Below are positions 20,663-30,560 of a stretch of 30,918 nucleotides of DNA, piece by piece. This DNA is from Chara braunii (lineage: Eukaryota > Streptophyta > Charophyceae > Charales > Characeae), in assembly GCA_003427395.1 (NCBI GenBank), contig BFEA01000147.1, positions 2,455,310 through 2,486,227 on the forward strand. Reading direction: 5' to 3'. The position numbers and the translations under genes are program-made. The notes under the pieces were generated by a model. It had not been told where the DNA came from. It worked only from the letters and a program-made list of their open reading frames with translations, and did not search any database. Numbering within the stretch: the stretch's first letter is position 1; every line of letters begins with the position of its first letter.

Positions 20663-21276
20663 CGTTGAGGCGGTGGAAACAGCCAGCCAGCTACGGAGGC
20701 TGCAGGTTTACCGGTGGGGCGACGTGCTGTTCGGACTTACAAGCGGAGTAGTGAGAGGGCGACTGCGTCATTGCAGACTTAGCAGTTGACCGATGTGTCA
20801 TTCGTTCCACCGAGTGAACTGACAAGGGGGCGAGAGGTGAGGGTGCAGGTTTCACCTACAATCAACACACTTAGAGTCACAAGCATTGCGGAGTGATAAG
20901 AATCGTTGGAAGGGGATTATGGTTGTGAATTGAGAGATCGCCAGAGAATCAACGACTGTCAGTTTGACTTCGGTTTGACCAGCGGATGCGTGTTTTGGCT
21001 ACCATTGCGGGGCCCTCAGGCGCTGAAGGTATCAAGGCCCTCTCCAGGGAGTTGAGTTTGTCCCTCTCTTGTATCTCGAGAGTCTGAACCCCCTCCTTCT
21101 GCCCTTCTTACTCTCAGTCTAATCCTGTTCAGAGAGGAAGGCGGGAAGCGGGATTGCAACCCGTAGGACCGCAGCAAGACTCTGTGGGGAGTCAACCCAC
21201 CGATTGCGGGAGCTCAGCCGGAACTCAGGAGGAGTTATGGAGGCAGGGAACTGAAAGGTAACCATTACTTTCCTTC

Positions 21277-21282
21277 TATAAA
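21277..21282 (+). promoter_or_regulatory. TATA-like box conserved in family A
   Basis: TATAAA at the position equivalent to 658-663 in copy 1. It lies about 240 bases before the hairpin array. Function is inferred only. Confidence 0.25.
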
Positions 21283-21516
21283 CGCAGTATAACCCTTACT
21301 TGTATTCATTGCTATGTCTAACTGAGTATACTGAATGTGCCCCTTTACTTTGACTTTTAGTTTGACTTTCAAGACACAATCCAAACTAAGTAAAGGAATA
21401 ATTGTGCAAATTCAATTTCAGTTTTTGTTATTTGACTGAAAGCAGATTGTGGGATTGCATCTGGGGGGAAGGATGGGAGGAAGGTAGTATTGCATGTTTG
21501 ACTGGGTCGATTAAGG

Positions 21517-21947
21517 CTGGGAAGCCCCCATAAGTTTGGGGAGACCCAGTGCTATGCCTATTTCGAATTGTGTGGAGCGTCAGACCATTCTATAAGTTTA
21601 GGTGGTCTGATTGCTCTGGAGGCTGGGAAGTCCCCATAAGTTTGGGGAGACCCAGTGTTGTGGGATTGCATGGAGAGTCAGTCCATTCTATAAGTTTAGG
21701 TGGTCTGGTTGCTCTGACTTGTGAGGGCTGAATGTGAATGATTTTTCAGGGACCAAGCATGTTCCATAAGTTTGGGTGGCTTGGTTGCCTTGTTTACTTG
21801 GGTTTTGTCAGTTTCTTTAGTTTCTGAACGAGGAGGTCTGAACATGTTCCATAAGTTTGGGTGGCTCAGTCTCTTCCTGCTTTGGCTTTAAGAAGAATGA
21901 ATCAGGCAGAGAGTCAGACTGTTCTGTAAGTTCAGGTGGTCTGACTC
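21517..21947 (+). repeat. Array of seven hairpins with constant TAAGTT loop
   Basis: Units at 21517-21549, 21580-21610, 21623-21655, 21679-21707, 21752-21785, 21838-21869 and 21911-21947 are each about 29-37 bases. The loop TAAGTT is constant. The apical stem is CCA/TGG in five units' general form, CTA/TAG in units 2 and 4, and CTG/CAG in unit 7. Unit 4 has the apical stem intact and one mismatch in its basal stem. Basal stems differ: CTGGG/CCCAG, TCAGACCA/TGGTCTGA, ACCAAGC/GCTTGGT, CTGA/TCAG and GAGTCAGAC/GTCTGACTC. Units 1-2 were duplicated as a 106-bp block to give 3-4. Spacers are unique. No known RNA family is recognised. Confidence 0.7.
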
Positions 21948-22079
21948 AAAGCCTCGCACATGCTGGGACCCTAAGGTTATCACTCTCTGGGCTGGCACCT
22001 TGCCTGCCTTCAGTATATGGTAGTCCTATTAATAAAGTCCTACCACTTATCAGTGAGGCCTTGCTCTAGGTCCGATTAC

Positions 22080-22600
22080 TCCAATAAGGAAGCAAGGCTT
22101 TAAGGCGGGGAGAGCAAATGCTGAAACATTATGTCAGGCTAGTTGGTGGTGCGAGTCTGTTTTGCGATATGGAGTGCAGTGCATTGGGGTCGCCCCGTCC
22201 AGTCCTGGAAGTAGAGCAGGTATGGTGGTCTCTTTCTGTGTCCATTTTCGGTTGCACCTTGCCTTTGCTCTCAGAAAAAAAAATCTTCTCTGGAGAAGAG
22301 ATGTCCTCAGCTGCTATTCACTTTCTCAGCTATGCCACCTATGAACCAACGAAAAAATACTCCACTTCTGCGATTTTTTGTACTCCAAATAATGCACAAA
22401 AAATCTAAGATTTTGAGAGCATGAAAATCAGGTCATTATTTTTCTAAGAAAATATATGAAAAATAGAAAAAAAATGTTGACATAGTGAAAGAATAGGCAC
22501 GCCTATTCTACACAAATTTCATTTTTGCCTCTCTACAGATTCTCCACACTATGTTACAGGAATCATCATAATTTTCAGCTACCGCCCCCCCAATTTCTTT
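22080..22600. other. Intergenic stretch, no gene seen
   Basis: It contains a 20-base near-palindrome at 22490-22509 (AGAATAGGC, AC, GCCTATTCT). Short open frames at 22118-22408 show no recognisable domain. Confidence 0.4.
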
Positions 22601-22608
22601 TAGTGGTG

Positions 22609-23136
22609 GAGGAAGTCATGATTTAAGTTTCAAAAAAACATTTCCACCTTTTCCTCATTCTCATGTGAAGCAACCATATAAACAACACCATACCATCCAC
22701 CATCTGTAATTTCCTCAACAACCTCACTTCACGTTCTTGATTTCATAAACAATATGTCATATACAATGCACTAAAAGAGAGTACTGTTATTCCTCATTCC
22801 AGTGTCTTCTTTCTTTTTAATTAGTCTCCCCAAAGCCGTGAGAAATGTACTCTCCAATTTGAATAGAACCATGAAAGTATTGTTTGTAGCAAGATTTTTG
22901 TCTACCCTTTTTGCCATTTGTTTTGCGAAAGATAAAACCTTGTTTATTTTGTAGATTCTTAAAATCCTTTATTTCTTCTGTAAACATTAATATTTGGTAC
23001 AAAAATAATAGACTGCCACAGCAATCAAAGAAATATTTGTGCGATATGAAAAACCAAACATTCACATTCTTTCGCCTGTCATACTTTTTGATAGGATGAT
23101 GAGACTGAAACATTTCTCATCCATGTAATTGAGGAT
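22609..23136 (+). repeat. 528-bp direct repeat, unit 1 (uninterrupted)
   Basis: It begins GAGGAAGTCATG and runs through AAGCAACCATAT, GAAAGATAAAAC, TAAAATCCTTTATTTCTTCT and ATCCATGTAATT. Unit 2 repeats every block in order from 23137. AT-rich, no coding capacity recognised. It provides the empty site for the insertion in unit 2. Confidence 0.85.
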
Positions 23137-23555
23137 GAGGAAGTGGTGGAATAAACTTTAGAAAAACGTTTTCCATCTTTTCCTCGTTGTTATGTTAAGC
23201 AACCATATGAACAACACCATACCATCTACCATCTGTAATCTCCTCAATAGTTTGAGTTCATGTTCTTAATTTCATAATAAAAATATGTTATACAATTCAC
23301 TAAAAAAAAATAATATTATTCATGATTGAAATGTCTTCTTTTTGCTTCATTAACCTTCCGAAAGTCGTGAGAAATGTATTTTTCAACTCGAATACAACCA
23401 TGAAAATATTTTTTAAAGCATGATTTTCGTTTACCTTTAATGCCATTTTTTTGCGAAAGATAAAACATTTTCAAGTTTTTAGATTCTTAAAATCCTTTAT
23501 TTCTTCTGGAAAATTCAATAACCAACTTGATACAAAAATAATAGATTGTTGCAAC

Positions 23556-24307
23556 CAGGGTAACCGGCGTTCGGGACGGGCCGAACGCCCGAACCCGAAC
23601 GCCCGAACGTATGGGACCCCTTGGGGATGCGTTCGGCCGTTCGGGCCGAGCGCGGACCCAAAAAAAAAAAAAAAAACAAAAAAAAACAAAGTCATCAAAA
23701 AAATATGAAAAAAAGATATATTATGGAGAAAAATAAATTAAACAAGATTTGCCTGAGCATTACGTCCGAATTCCTTACCAAATTTGAAATAAAAATAAAA
23801 TACACAGAACAAATACTAATAATAAAAATAAATAAAAATAAAAAGAGAATTACGAGCATGTTTTCGACATCGCCATCTTTGGCGATTTTTCATTTTTTTT
23901 TAGCATAGCTAAATGCCCTTAAAATTCATAGATGTGTACTTCACATAATAAAAAACCCACTGAAAAAGTTAAAAAAAAAAAAAAAAAAGTTTAGACCCCG
24001 AACTAAAGTGAAAACAAAAAGTAAAAAGTGAAAAACAACGTGGGCGAGCACGTTTTGACACCGCCATCTTTGGCGATTTTTAATTCATTTTTGGCTAAGC
24101 CAAATGACTTGAAAATTTTGAGGCATGTACCTCACGTCATAGAAAACCCATAAAAAAACATTCAGAAAAAAAAATTATTTTTAGATCCCGAAATATTTTT
24201 TGGCGGGGGCCGAACGCTGTCGGGTTCGGGCCCCGTACGGGACCCCGAACCCCCCAACATACGGAGGTCCGGCCGGGGGCCTCCGTACGTACGGGCTGGT
24301 AACCTTG
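23556..24307 (+). mobile_element. hAT-like non-autonomous element (752 bp)
   Basis: The left end CAGGGTAACCGGC and the inverted right end CAAGGTTACCAGC match at 10 of 13 positions. Flanks GTTGCAAC (23548-23555) and GCTGCAAC (24308-24315) are an 8-bp target duplication with one mismatch. An 8-bp duplication with termini starting CAGGG or CAAGG fits the hAT superfamily. Both ends are GC-rich and carry repeated CCGAACG/CGTTCGG motifs, which may be transposase-binding sites. The centre is AT-rich with a 192-bp internal duplication. No transposase frame is present, so it would have to be moved by a partner element. Confidence 0.8.
23854..24193 (+). repeat. 192-bp tandem duplication inside the hAT-like element
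   Basis: GAGCATGTTTTCGACATCGCCATC at about 23854 recurs as GAGCACGTTTTGACACCGCCATC at about 24046. Each unit carries the hairpin-forming block CGCCATCTTTGGCG and ends in a block like TTTAGACCCCGAA. The first unit has a complete TCGCCA/TGGCGA stem (23870-23885). Confidence 0.7.
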
Positions 24308-24429
24308 GCTGCAACAATAAAAAAAATATTTGTTCGATATAAAAAAACATACATTCACAATATTTTGTTTGCCATACATTTAGATGAGATAATGATAATG
24401 AAACCTTGCCTATCCATGTAACTTGTTCA

Positions 24430-26650
24430 TGCAAAATTTTCCAAATATGAAACATGGTATAACCTTGCAATTGTTATAACCTTGCCAGCCTGTTTTCTTA
24501 TACTACTTCTATAGATAAGAATGAAAAACAAAAAACAACAATGCGTTTTTAATTTAGTCTCATTCTCTCTTAATTACTCACCGTACTTGTTTATGAGACG
24601 CCTTTGGGGACCTCTTAGTGCATTTCATCATAAAAACGTTTGACTAGGCGCAAACAAACTGATATAGTAGTGAAAGACATTCAAACCACCAATATTTGTC
24701 CAACCATTTTTTTTCTTCAACCAGGCGTACATGTGAAAATTAAGTTTTAGGGGTTCACTTACTAAAGTAAAATGATTAGCATCACCAGTTGAAAGAAGGT
24801 CCGCCCTATTTCATTTGCCTTTAACGCACAGAGCATTTTTAAGCTCTGTAAATGAAAAACAAAAAATACTAACGGTTTAACTCGCGCACTTCGTTTGCAG
24901 ACTTATATTTTTATTTTTATTTTTCACTTATTTTTTTGTAATTAGTTTTTGTCACTTTTTTATACTATTTTATATTATATGGCTGTACAACTTAATCCAA
25001 GCAAGATTTTTGACACAAGTTTGCGCGTCTTTTTCAATACATACGAGAAAGTCAAATAGATAGATCTATATATAAATAATTAGCTTTGTAGGCAACAACT
25101 TTTAAGAGGAAAAAAGAAGTGTCTCGTCGATTACGTAATATTGTACAAAGTGACAATAATACAATTGAGATATCTAACTATAGCAAGATAAATTTTTCAA
25201 TTAACATTTATGTACTGATGAAATATTGCGACATTTTTTAACTCCTATGCTGAATGCGAGAGGCATTATACTCGATAATGTATTAACATTTATCTCCTAA
25301 TAAAATATTGTGCTTTCATTTAACTCTAATGCTAAATGCAATAGGCAATAACCTCGATAATGTATCTTTTTATTTACACTACATCCCTTCAACATTTTCT
25401 TTGATTCTCCCGTGATGCATATCGTGCTTCAAATAATTTTATCTAGTCGTATTGAGTGCAAAAAAAAAAAAAAACAATGTTCCTGGTACTGTAATTTAAT
25501 GAACATAGAGTGAACAAATACTTCGTACAAATAGTTCATTAAAATACAATAATAATTGACTTGTTGAAAACGATGTTATCGATATAAATTTCGATCGCTA
25601 CCGAAGACGGAGATATTTAGGGTCGTACCTTCATTTTTGCACCTAATACTCTAGATTTTTCTATAAGCCCGCTTTTGAGGTCGTAACATCTCCGCTTCTT
25701 TAGAACCATTGAGAAAACAATTACATGTTAGCCCAAGCAAGAAATTTCTTGATGCACAAATTGCGATTTACGCCGCTGTACAACTGGGGCCACGTGTGGA
25801 CGAAGTATTTTTCCAACTCAAACCAAAAGATAAACACATTTCACACTCCGTTATTCGATGATACTCAATTAATGCATTGAATACTGCCATGTACGAAGTA
25901 AACCCATCAAAATTTCGGGCCATCAATGGTTAACTAGAACAATACTTCTACTATTCGATGGTGCTACGACACAAGTTTTGAGGTACAGAGTTAGTTGTAT
26001 GATGCTATACATCCTCTTAATCGTGCCAAATCTTCTATTTTACCACAATTAAACGAACCTATCACCCTATGTTCCCACAAATTAACTCTTATAAAAATGA
26101 CTTTATCACCGTATCTCCTTATCCATCAGCCAAACACCTTATTTTTCCCTTGTTCATAAAATAATAAAGACGAAATTTCATTTCCACAATGTAGTCATAT
26201 GAGATAAGTACATGTCAAAGTAATACAAATTATCATTAAAAAAAATACAAACAAGAATTAACAGAATGGACAAACATCCAATTATCGTGTCAGAGACTTT
26301 ACAAAAGTTGTCCACTTGTCCATATGCCTATGATTCCCTTCCCAAACTCTTAGTGTAACATCTGAAAAACAAATCCGTATATTTATTTAGTTTGAGAATG
26401 CAATTATCTTTGATTCCTTTTGTGAGCATGGTTCGATAAAAGAGTGAGCCTTATGTACTCGCACACGCTAGACAAATGGGCCCAATGAGCTACTAACTTT
26501 CAAAGGAAACATTAAAGAACATAAATTTAACATGCAAAATAAAACAATCATGAACGTTTTTGGAACTAAGACACTATCGTGTACTTTTTCTTGTCAATAT
26601 TGAATTTTACACCGACCTGCAGTTCTTTAAGGAAACCCTTTAGTCTCTAT
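24430..26650. other. Long AT-rich stretch, no gene seen
   Basis: Apart from an 82-bp tandem pair (25203-25367) and short A or T runs, I see no gene, RNA or element border. Stop codons are frequent in all frames. Confidence 0.5.
25203..25367 (+). repeat. 82-bp tandem duplication
   Basis: AACATTTAT begins both units (25203 and 25285). Shared blocks are AAATATTG, TTTAACTC(C/T)(T/A)ATGCT(G/A)AATGC and CTCGATAATGTAT. Confidence 0.7.
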
Positions 26651-26654
26651 TTTG

Positions 26655-27436
26655 TTTAAACCACCACTCTATGCGCCGCCCAAAAATTACAATCCCGACC
26701 AGTGGCTGGTGTCTCCGGAGGTCGGCGCTGCCATTATCCACCATCAACAAAGTCTCATTTTCGAGCTTGGGACTGACCAACAACTTGGCGCATACCTTGT
26801 AGCGCAGAGGTTGACACTGACAAAACGATTTCTTTCTCCATCGGCACAGACGTCGACACTAAGAACTGCTCAACAAGTTTTTATTTTTCCCCCCAGCGTA
26901 TATCCCCGCGATGCCGCGTAATACCTTTCTCGGCCTTTTGGTTGAAATCTAGTGTACTATCTGTTCAGATGAGTCCAGTATCTGTGGGGAAAAAAAATTA
27001 AAAAAAATTGCAAAATCACCGGTTGTATTGAATTGCTTGACAAGGACTCTATCTGCTCGCTCATTTTGCAATTCTGCAATTTTGAGGGTGTAGCGTGAGG
27101 TTTGCTTTTATGTTGCAGTTTCCACGACAACAGGCCCCCGCGTGGCTCGACGAACGACGAAGTAGGGGAGAAAAAAACTTGAAAAAAATCCTAAGAAAGC
27201 CAAAATGAAAATAAAAATGATTAAGCTTGAAAAACAAACCATGATAACTCAAGGCCAACACCTTATTGGATGTGCTGCTTGGTAGGCCATCAGAGAACTG
27301 AAGAGGCTTAGAACGTGGACTGGAAAGTGCCAGATTTGGAGTCCTGCACACAGCTACGGGTAGGGAGCTTCTCAATTCAATATACCGGCCTACCGGTCCC
27401 CTTTTTTTTTGGAGGCGCGTAAAGTGGTGGTTTAAA
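26655..27436 (+). mobile_element. 782-bp element with inverted termini
   Basis: The left end TTTAAACCACCACT continues with a GC-rich block and an A run. The inverted right end gives the same 14 bases and about 28 matches over 32 positions. The outer TTTAAA is itself a palindrome, so it may be a target duplication (TTTAAA, or TTAA inside it) rather than part of the terminus, and the superfamily stays open. There is no transposase frame; a frame of 89 codons at 26652-26921 starts in the terminus itself and has no recognised domain. The interior carries a U2 snRNA-like sequence. Confidence 0.6.
26921..26989 (+). pseudogene. U2 snRNA-like 5' domain
   Basis: The first 20 bases, ATACCTTTCTCGGCCTTTTG, equal the conserved 5' end of U2 spliceosomal RNA. 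The branch-site pairing region and stem IIa can still be followed through CTATCTGTTC and GTATCTG to TGGGG. The branch-site recognition hexamer reads GTACTA (26954-26959) where U2 has GTAGTA, and stem IIa is altered. The match stops before a recognisable Sm site and the 3' stem-loops. I see no plant upstream element (GTCCCACATCG type) before it. It is most likely a truncated U2 pseudogene carried inside the surrounding element. Confidence 0.75.
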
Positions 27437-27439
27437 TGT

Positions 27440-30060
27440 TAAGCCACTTCTCAGAATCTTACTCTAAATCATAAAGTTCTAAGCCATTCGATATAGATAA
27501 TTGCTGATGAGTGTCTCTTTTGTCAGTTACTCACTCATGATTGTCCATTTCGAATCTTCATGACATTTTTTTTGCCAAATGCAACTCTCACTCTCGAATA
27601 GTTGCACATGCCTCATATATGGTAATGTAATCTATATACGACCTCATAGGCAAGAAAATCCTAGCAGCCAAAACCATCATCTTTTGCTTGAAACATCACT
27701 CTTTCTGAGGCATTTTTCTCCGGGGTAGGAAGCACCCTGCACACCAAAACAAAACAAAGCGGTGCAGGCGTCGTTTTGGCTGGTGGCGCCAAACATTTTC
27801 CTCCAAGGGCCAAGCCCCCAAAGTTGCAGCTGCATGCAAGCCGCATATTTTATTCTTTCATTGGGAAACACACTGATAACTGCTCAGAATCATAACGCTC
27901 AAACTTCTTGATATCATCCACAATGATACCTTAGGAGTGCGAAACGAATAAGGAGAACTTATCCATTAAACGAACTTCAAATACCCTATTACAATATCTT
28001 TACAAACTCACCAATAATTTCATTTCCACATGGATATACATAATACACGCCAAGGGAGGGCTTTTACTCTTCACCGTAGGTATGCTTACTTCTTGTGTCA
28101 AAAAAGCTCGAACTCCAGCTTTACAAATTTCCTTGACGTCCTCTATTTCCATCTGTTTGAGGTGGACTTCCATAGCAATACTAAATCCACACCCTTTGCC
28201 TCTCATGTTCCCACCTACAAAAGACCGCCCTTGTTTTCCTTGGTATGCACGGATACAAGCCAGGGCCTGCATGATATAGTCGATCGGAGCCTGCACTGGC
28301 AGCAGATTGTCCATGCTAACAATCTATGCACAACACTAGCTTGAGTGCTAAGACACATCTTGAATCTATAAACACCTGAGCCCAACAAACGCCCATGTGG
28401 ACTCGAAAGGACTTCCATTGCCACCCAATGAGGAAAGATCAGATCCGTTCGGCCCCCTTTCTTTTCTAAATCTGGGATGCAAAATAATGGCCTCCACCTC
28501 CCCCCATCTCACCAACAATTTCCCTTTCCTTGAACCTCATCGTCCTCCATGTCTTTGCACAGTGCCCCAAAGGCAGATAAACCAATAAACAAAAGCCTGG
28601 ACTCGGGCAGATTTTGGTGGGCGCAAAAATGGCCCAAGAACATCCCCCCCTCCCCTCTTGCTGAGGTACCCGGCGCTTGTGGGGCCTGGTCGCCTGGGCA
28701 GGCGACTCTGGTAATCCAGATATAATATGCGTTTCACGATAATTCTAACCCAACCTAGCACAAGAGGAACCACTGAATTGGCGACTGAGCTTGCCTGGAC
28801 AGCCACTCCTGCAAAACGATTATGTGGACTATTGTCAACACAACTGCTCACCTTTGAGTGCACATACATGATTTCAACACTAATAATTACCATGAACCTG
28901 TTGATGTGGCCAGCTCATTTGACATTGTAAGCATGATCTAGAGTTCATTCCTTGGCATATGGAGAGCATAGAACCAACCACTTACCACGAGCTTGTTTTC
29001 TGTTTTTCTGAGCTTGCCCCAGTGGGTTGCGCTTGAAACCGGGGTTGGTCGGAAAAAGCTTCCCCAAGGTATGTGGACATGATGATGTGCCACCTTCTGA
29101 TACCGATCACCCCCCAATCTGCACCTGCCCTCTGCATGAACTTGACAGGGGCCTAGCTTGTCAGCGGCCAAGAGCCCAGGCTGGGGAACCTCAACCCTGA
29201 CTGTTGCCTCCAACGCCTGTCTAATTCAAACTATGTGGCTTCATGCCTGCACATAACTGTGACACACACCTTGGTGTGACATTGCACCAACCCCACACAA
29301 CCCTCTTCCCCCTCTGCAGCCCCCTTCCACCCACCCAGAAAACAAAAACCTCCTAAGGGCTTCAGCGGCCCATTGCAGATATGTGCTTTTCGAGTCTCCT
29401 TTGAGCCAATCGAGACTATCTGCTAGAACTGGAAGCTTGCCGGGCGGGCCTTTGGGAAAATTCTTCACGATCGAAGTTTTCTGTACTGTTTTCCCTTCCT
29501 GAGAGTAAAGGAGTGAGTTGTTAAACCACCAGTACATCCTAAAGTCGTGCCCGTTAACGCTACGCGATTTTAGGAAACGTACGGGCCACTACAGGAGCGC
29601 CCAAATTCATCCAACTAGAAACGTTTCTACTCTATTTTTTTCCGCGGCCGATAGCTGGGCCAAGTACTGGTGGTTTAAGGAAAGAGATAGTGGAAGCTGC
29701 AGTGGCTGCTCTTTTTCCCCATTACTTTTTCCCTTTTTTGGCAAAGGGAAACCTAGCGCCCAACAGTCCAAACACAATATGATATACGGACAAAAACAAA
29801 GAGAAGGGACAAGAGGGCTGCAAATGAAAGAGCAACAAAAGATGAAACCCCACGGCTGCTTTGTCATGTTATTCAAACAAGAGTTCTCTTTGCTGTAAGA
29901 AGAACGCAGTTGCTCACTGACGCAAAATGTGCATTGCAAGGAAAGACCGATGTCCACCCCGTTCATCCCTCCATGGTGGGAGATCTCGTGCGAGCTACCA
30001 CCTGAAAGGACCAGGAAATACCATCCAGAGGTAATGAATATCTATTGCCATTATCTCCAT
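27440..30060. other. Non-coding stretch, no gene seen
   Basis: Overlapping frames of 60-126 codons occur on both strands at 28000-29970 but none shows a recognisable domain. A perfect inverted repeat GTCGCCTG-GG-CAGGCGAC lies at 28689-28706. Confidence 0.4.
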
Positions 30061-30078
30061 ACCCAACTAAGTCGGACC

Positions 30079-30214
30079 TTGTCCCTTGTAAGTGGGACCC
30101 CTACACAAAAGGACACCGTCTCTCTCGTAAATGGGGCCTTGAGCCTCGTATGTGGGACCTTGTACCTCATAAGCGGGATCTCGACCCTCAAACATGGGAC
30201 CTTGCCCCTAGTAC
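30079..30214 (+). repeat. 21-bp minisatellite
   Basis: Units such as TTGTCCCTTGTAAGTGGGAC, TTGAGCCTCGTATGTGGGAC and TTGTACCTCATAAGCGGGAT (each plus one base) start at 30079, 30139, 30160, 30181 and 30202; 30100-30138 holds more degenerate units. Because 21 is a multiple of three, two reading frames stay open and show heptapeptide periodicity, but no start or homology supports translation. Confidence 0.8.
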
Positions 30215-30401
30215 CAAAACAGTTCCAGGGAGCTATCTGATGGAAGTAGTGCAATCTCGATCCTCTACCTGGAAAGGTATTACCACAACTACCCAGTTTC
30301 GGTAGAGAGGATGGTTGATCCCGCTGGACATGACGCCCAGCTTCCCATCCTAGATTTCCTTTCTAAGTAGCAATAAATCAACCCTCCGACTTTCACTCAA
30401 A

Positions 30402-30437
<36 letters not shown>

Positions 30438-30454
30438 ATTTTTTATTTTTTTTT
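30402..30454. repeat. (TTTTTA)n microsatellite
   Basis: About eight hexamer-like units ending in a T run. Confidence 0.85.
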
Positions 30455-30560
30455 GCGAAAGGCCCTTATGCAAGGCCTCTATCCTGGTGGTGGTAAGAGA
30501 ACCACCGGGATTGAGGCTTGCCTGGCGGGCCGCTCCATCTATTGGTGGGGAGCAACACCT

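Larger units (their letters stand above)
20830..21985 (+). repeat. Family A repeat, copy 3 (partial)
   Basis: It aligns with about 205-1170 of copy 1: ACTCAGGAGGAGTT, GTTTGACCAGC, CATTGCGGGGCCCTC, the TATA-like box and the hairpin units occur in the same order. Alignment ends after CGCACATGCTG near 21981, where copy 1 continues differently. This copy has the best preserved hairpins. No coding domain was seen. Confidence 0.7.
23137..24425 (+). repeat. 528-bp direct repeat, unit 2 (split by insertion)
   Basis: Bases 23137-23555 and 24316-24425 together match unit 1. Removing the element and one copy of its target duplication restores the same spacing as in unit 1. The last matched block is ATCCATGTAACTTG. 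Confidence 0.8.

Noticed and set aside
21517-21947. A CRISPR array
   Set aside because: Units differ in their stems, spacing is irregular, no cas genes are present and the window is eukaryotic.
26921-26989. A working U2 snRNA gene
   Set aside because: The branch-site hexamer is changed, no clear Sm site or 3' stem-loops follow, and the plant-type upstream element is not seen.
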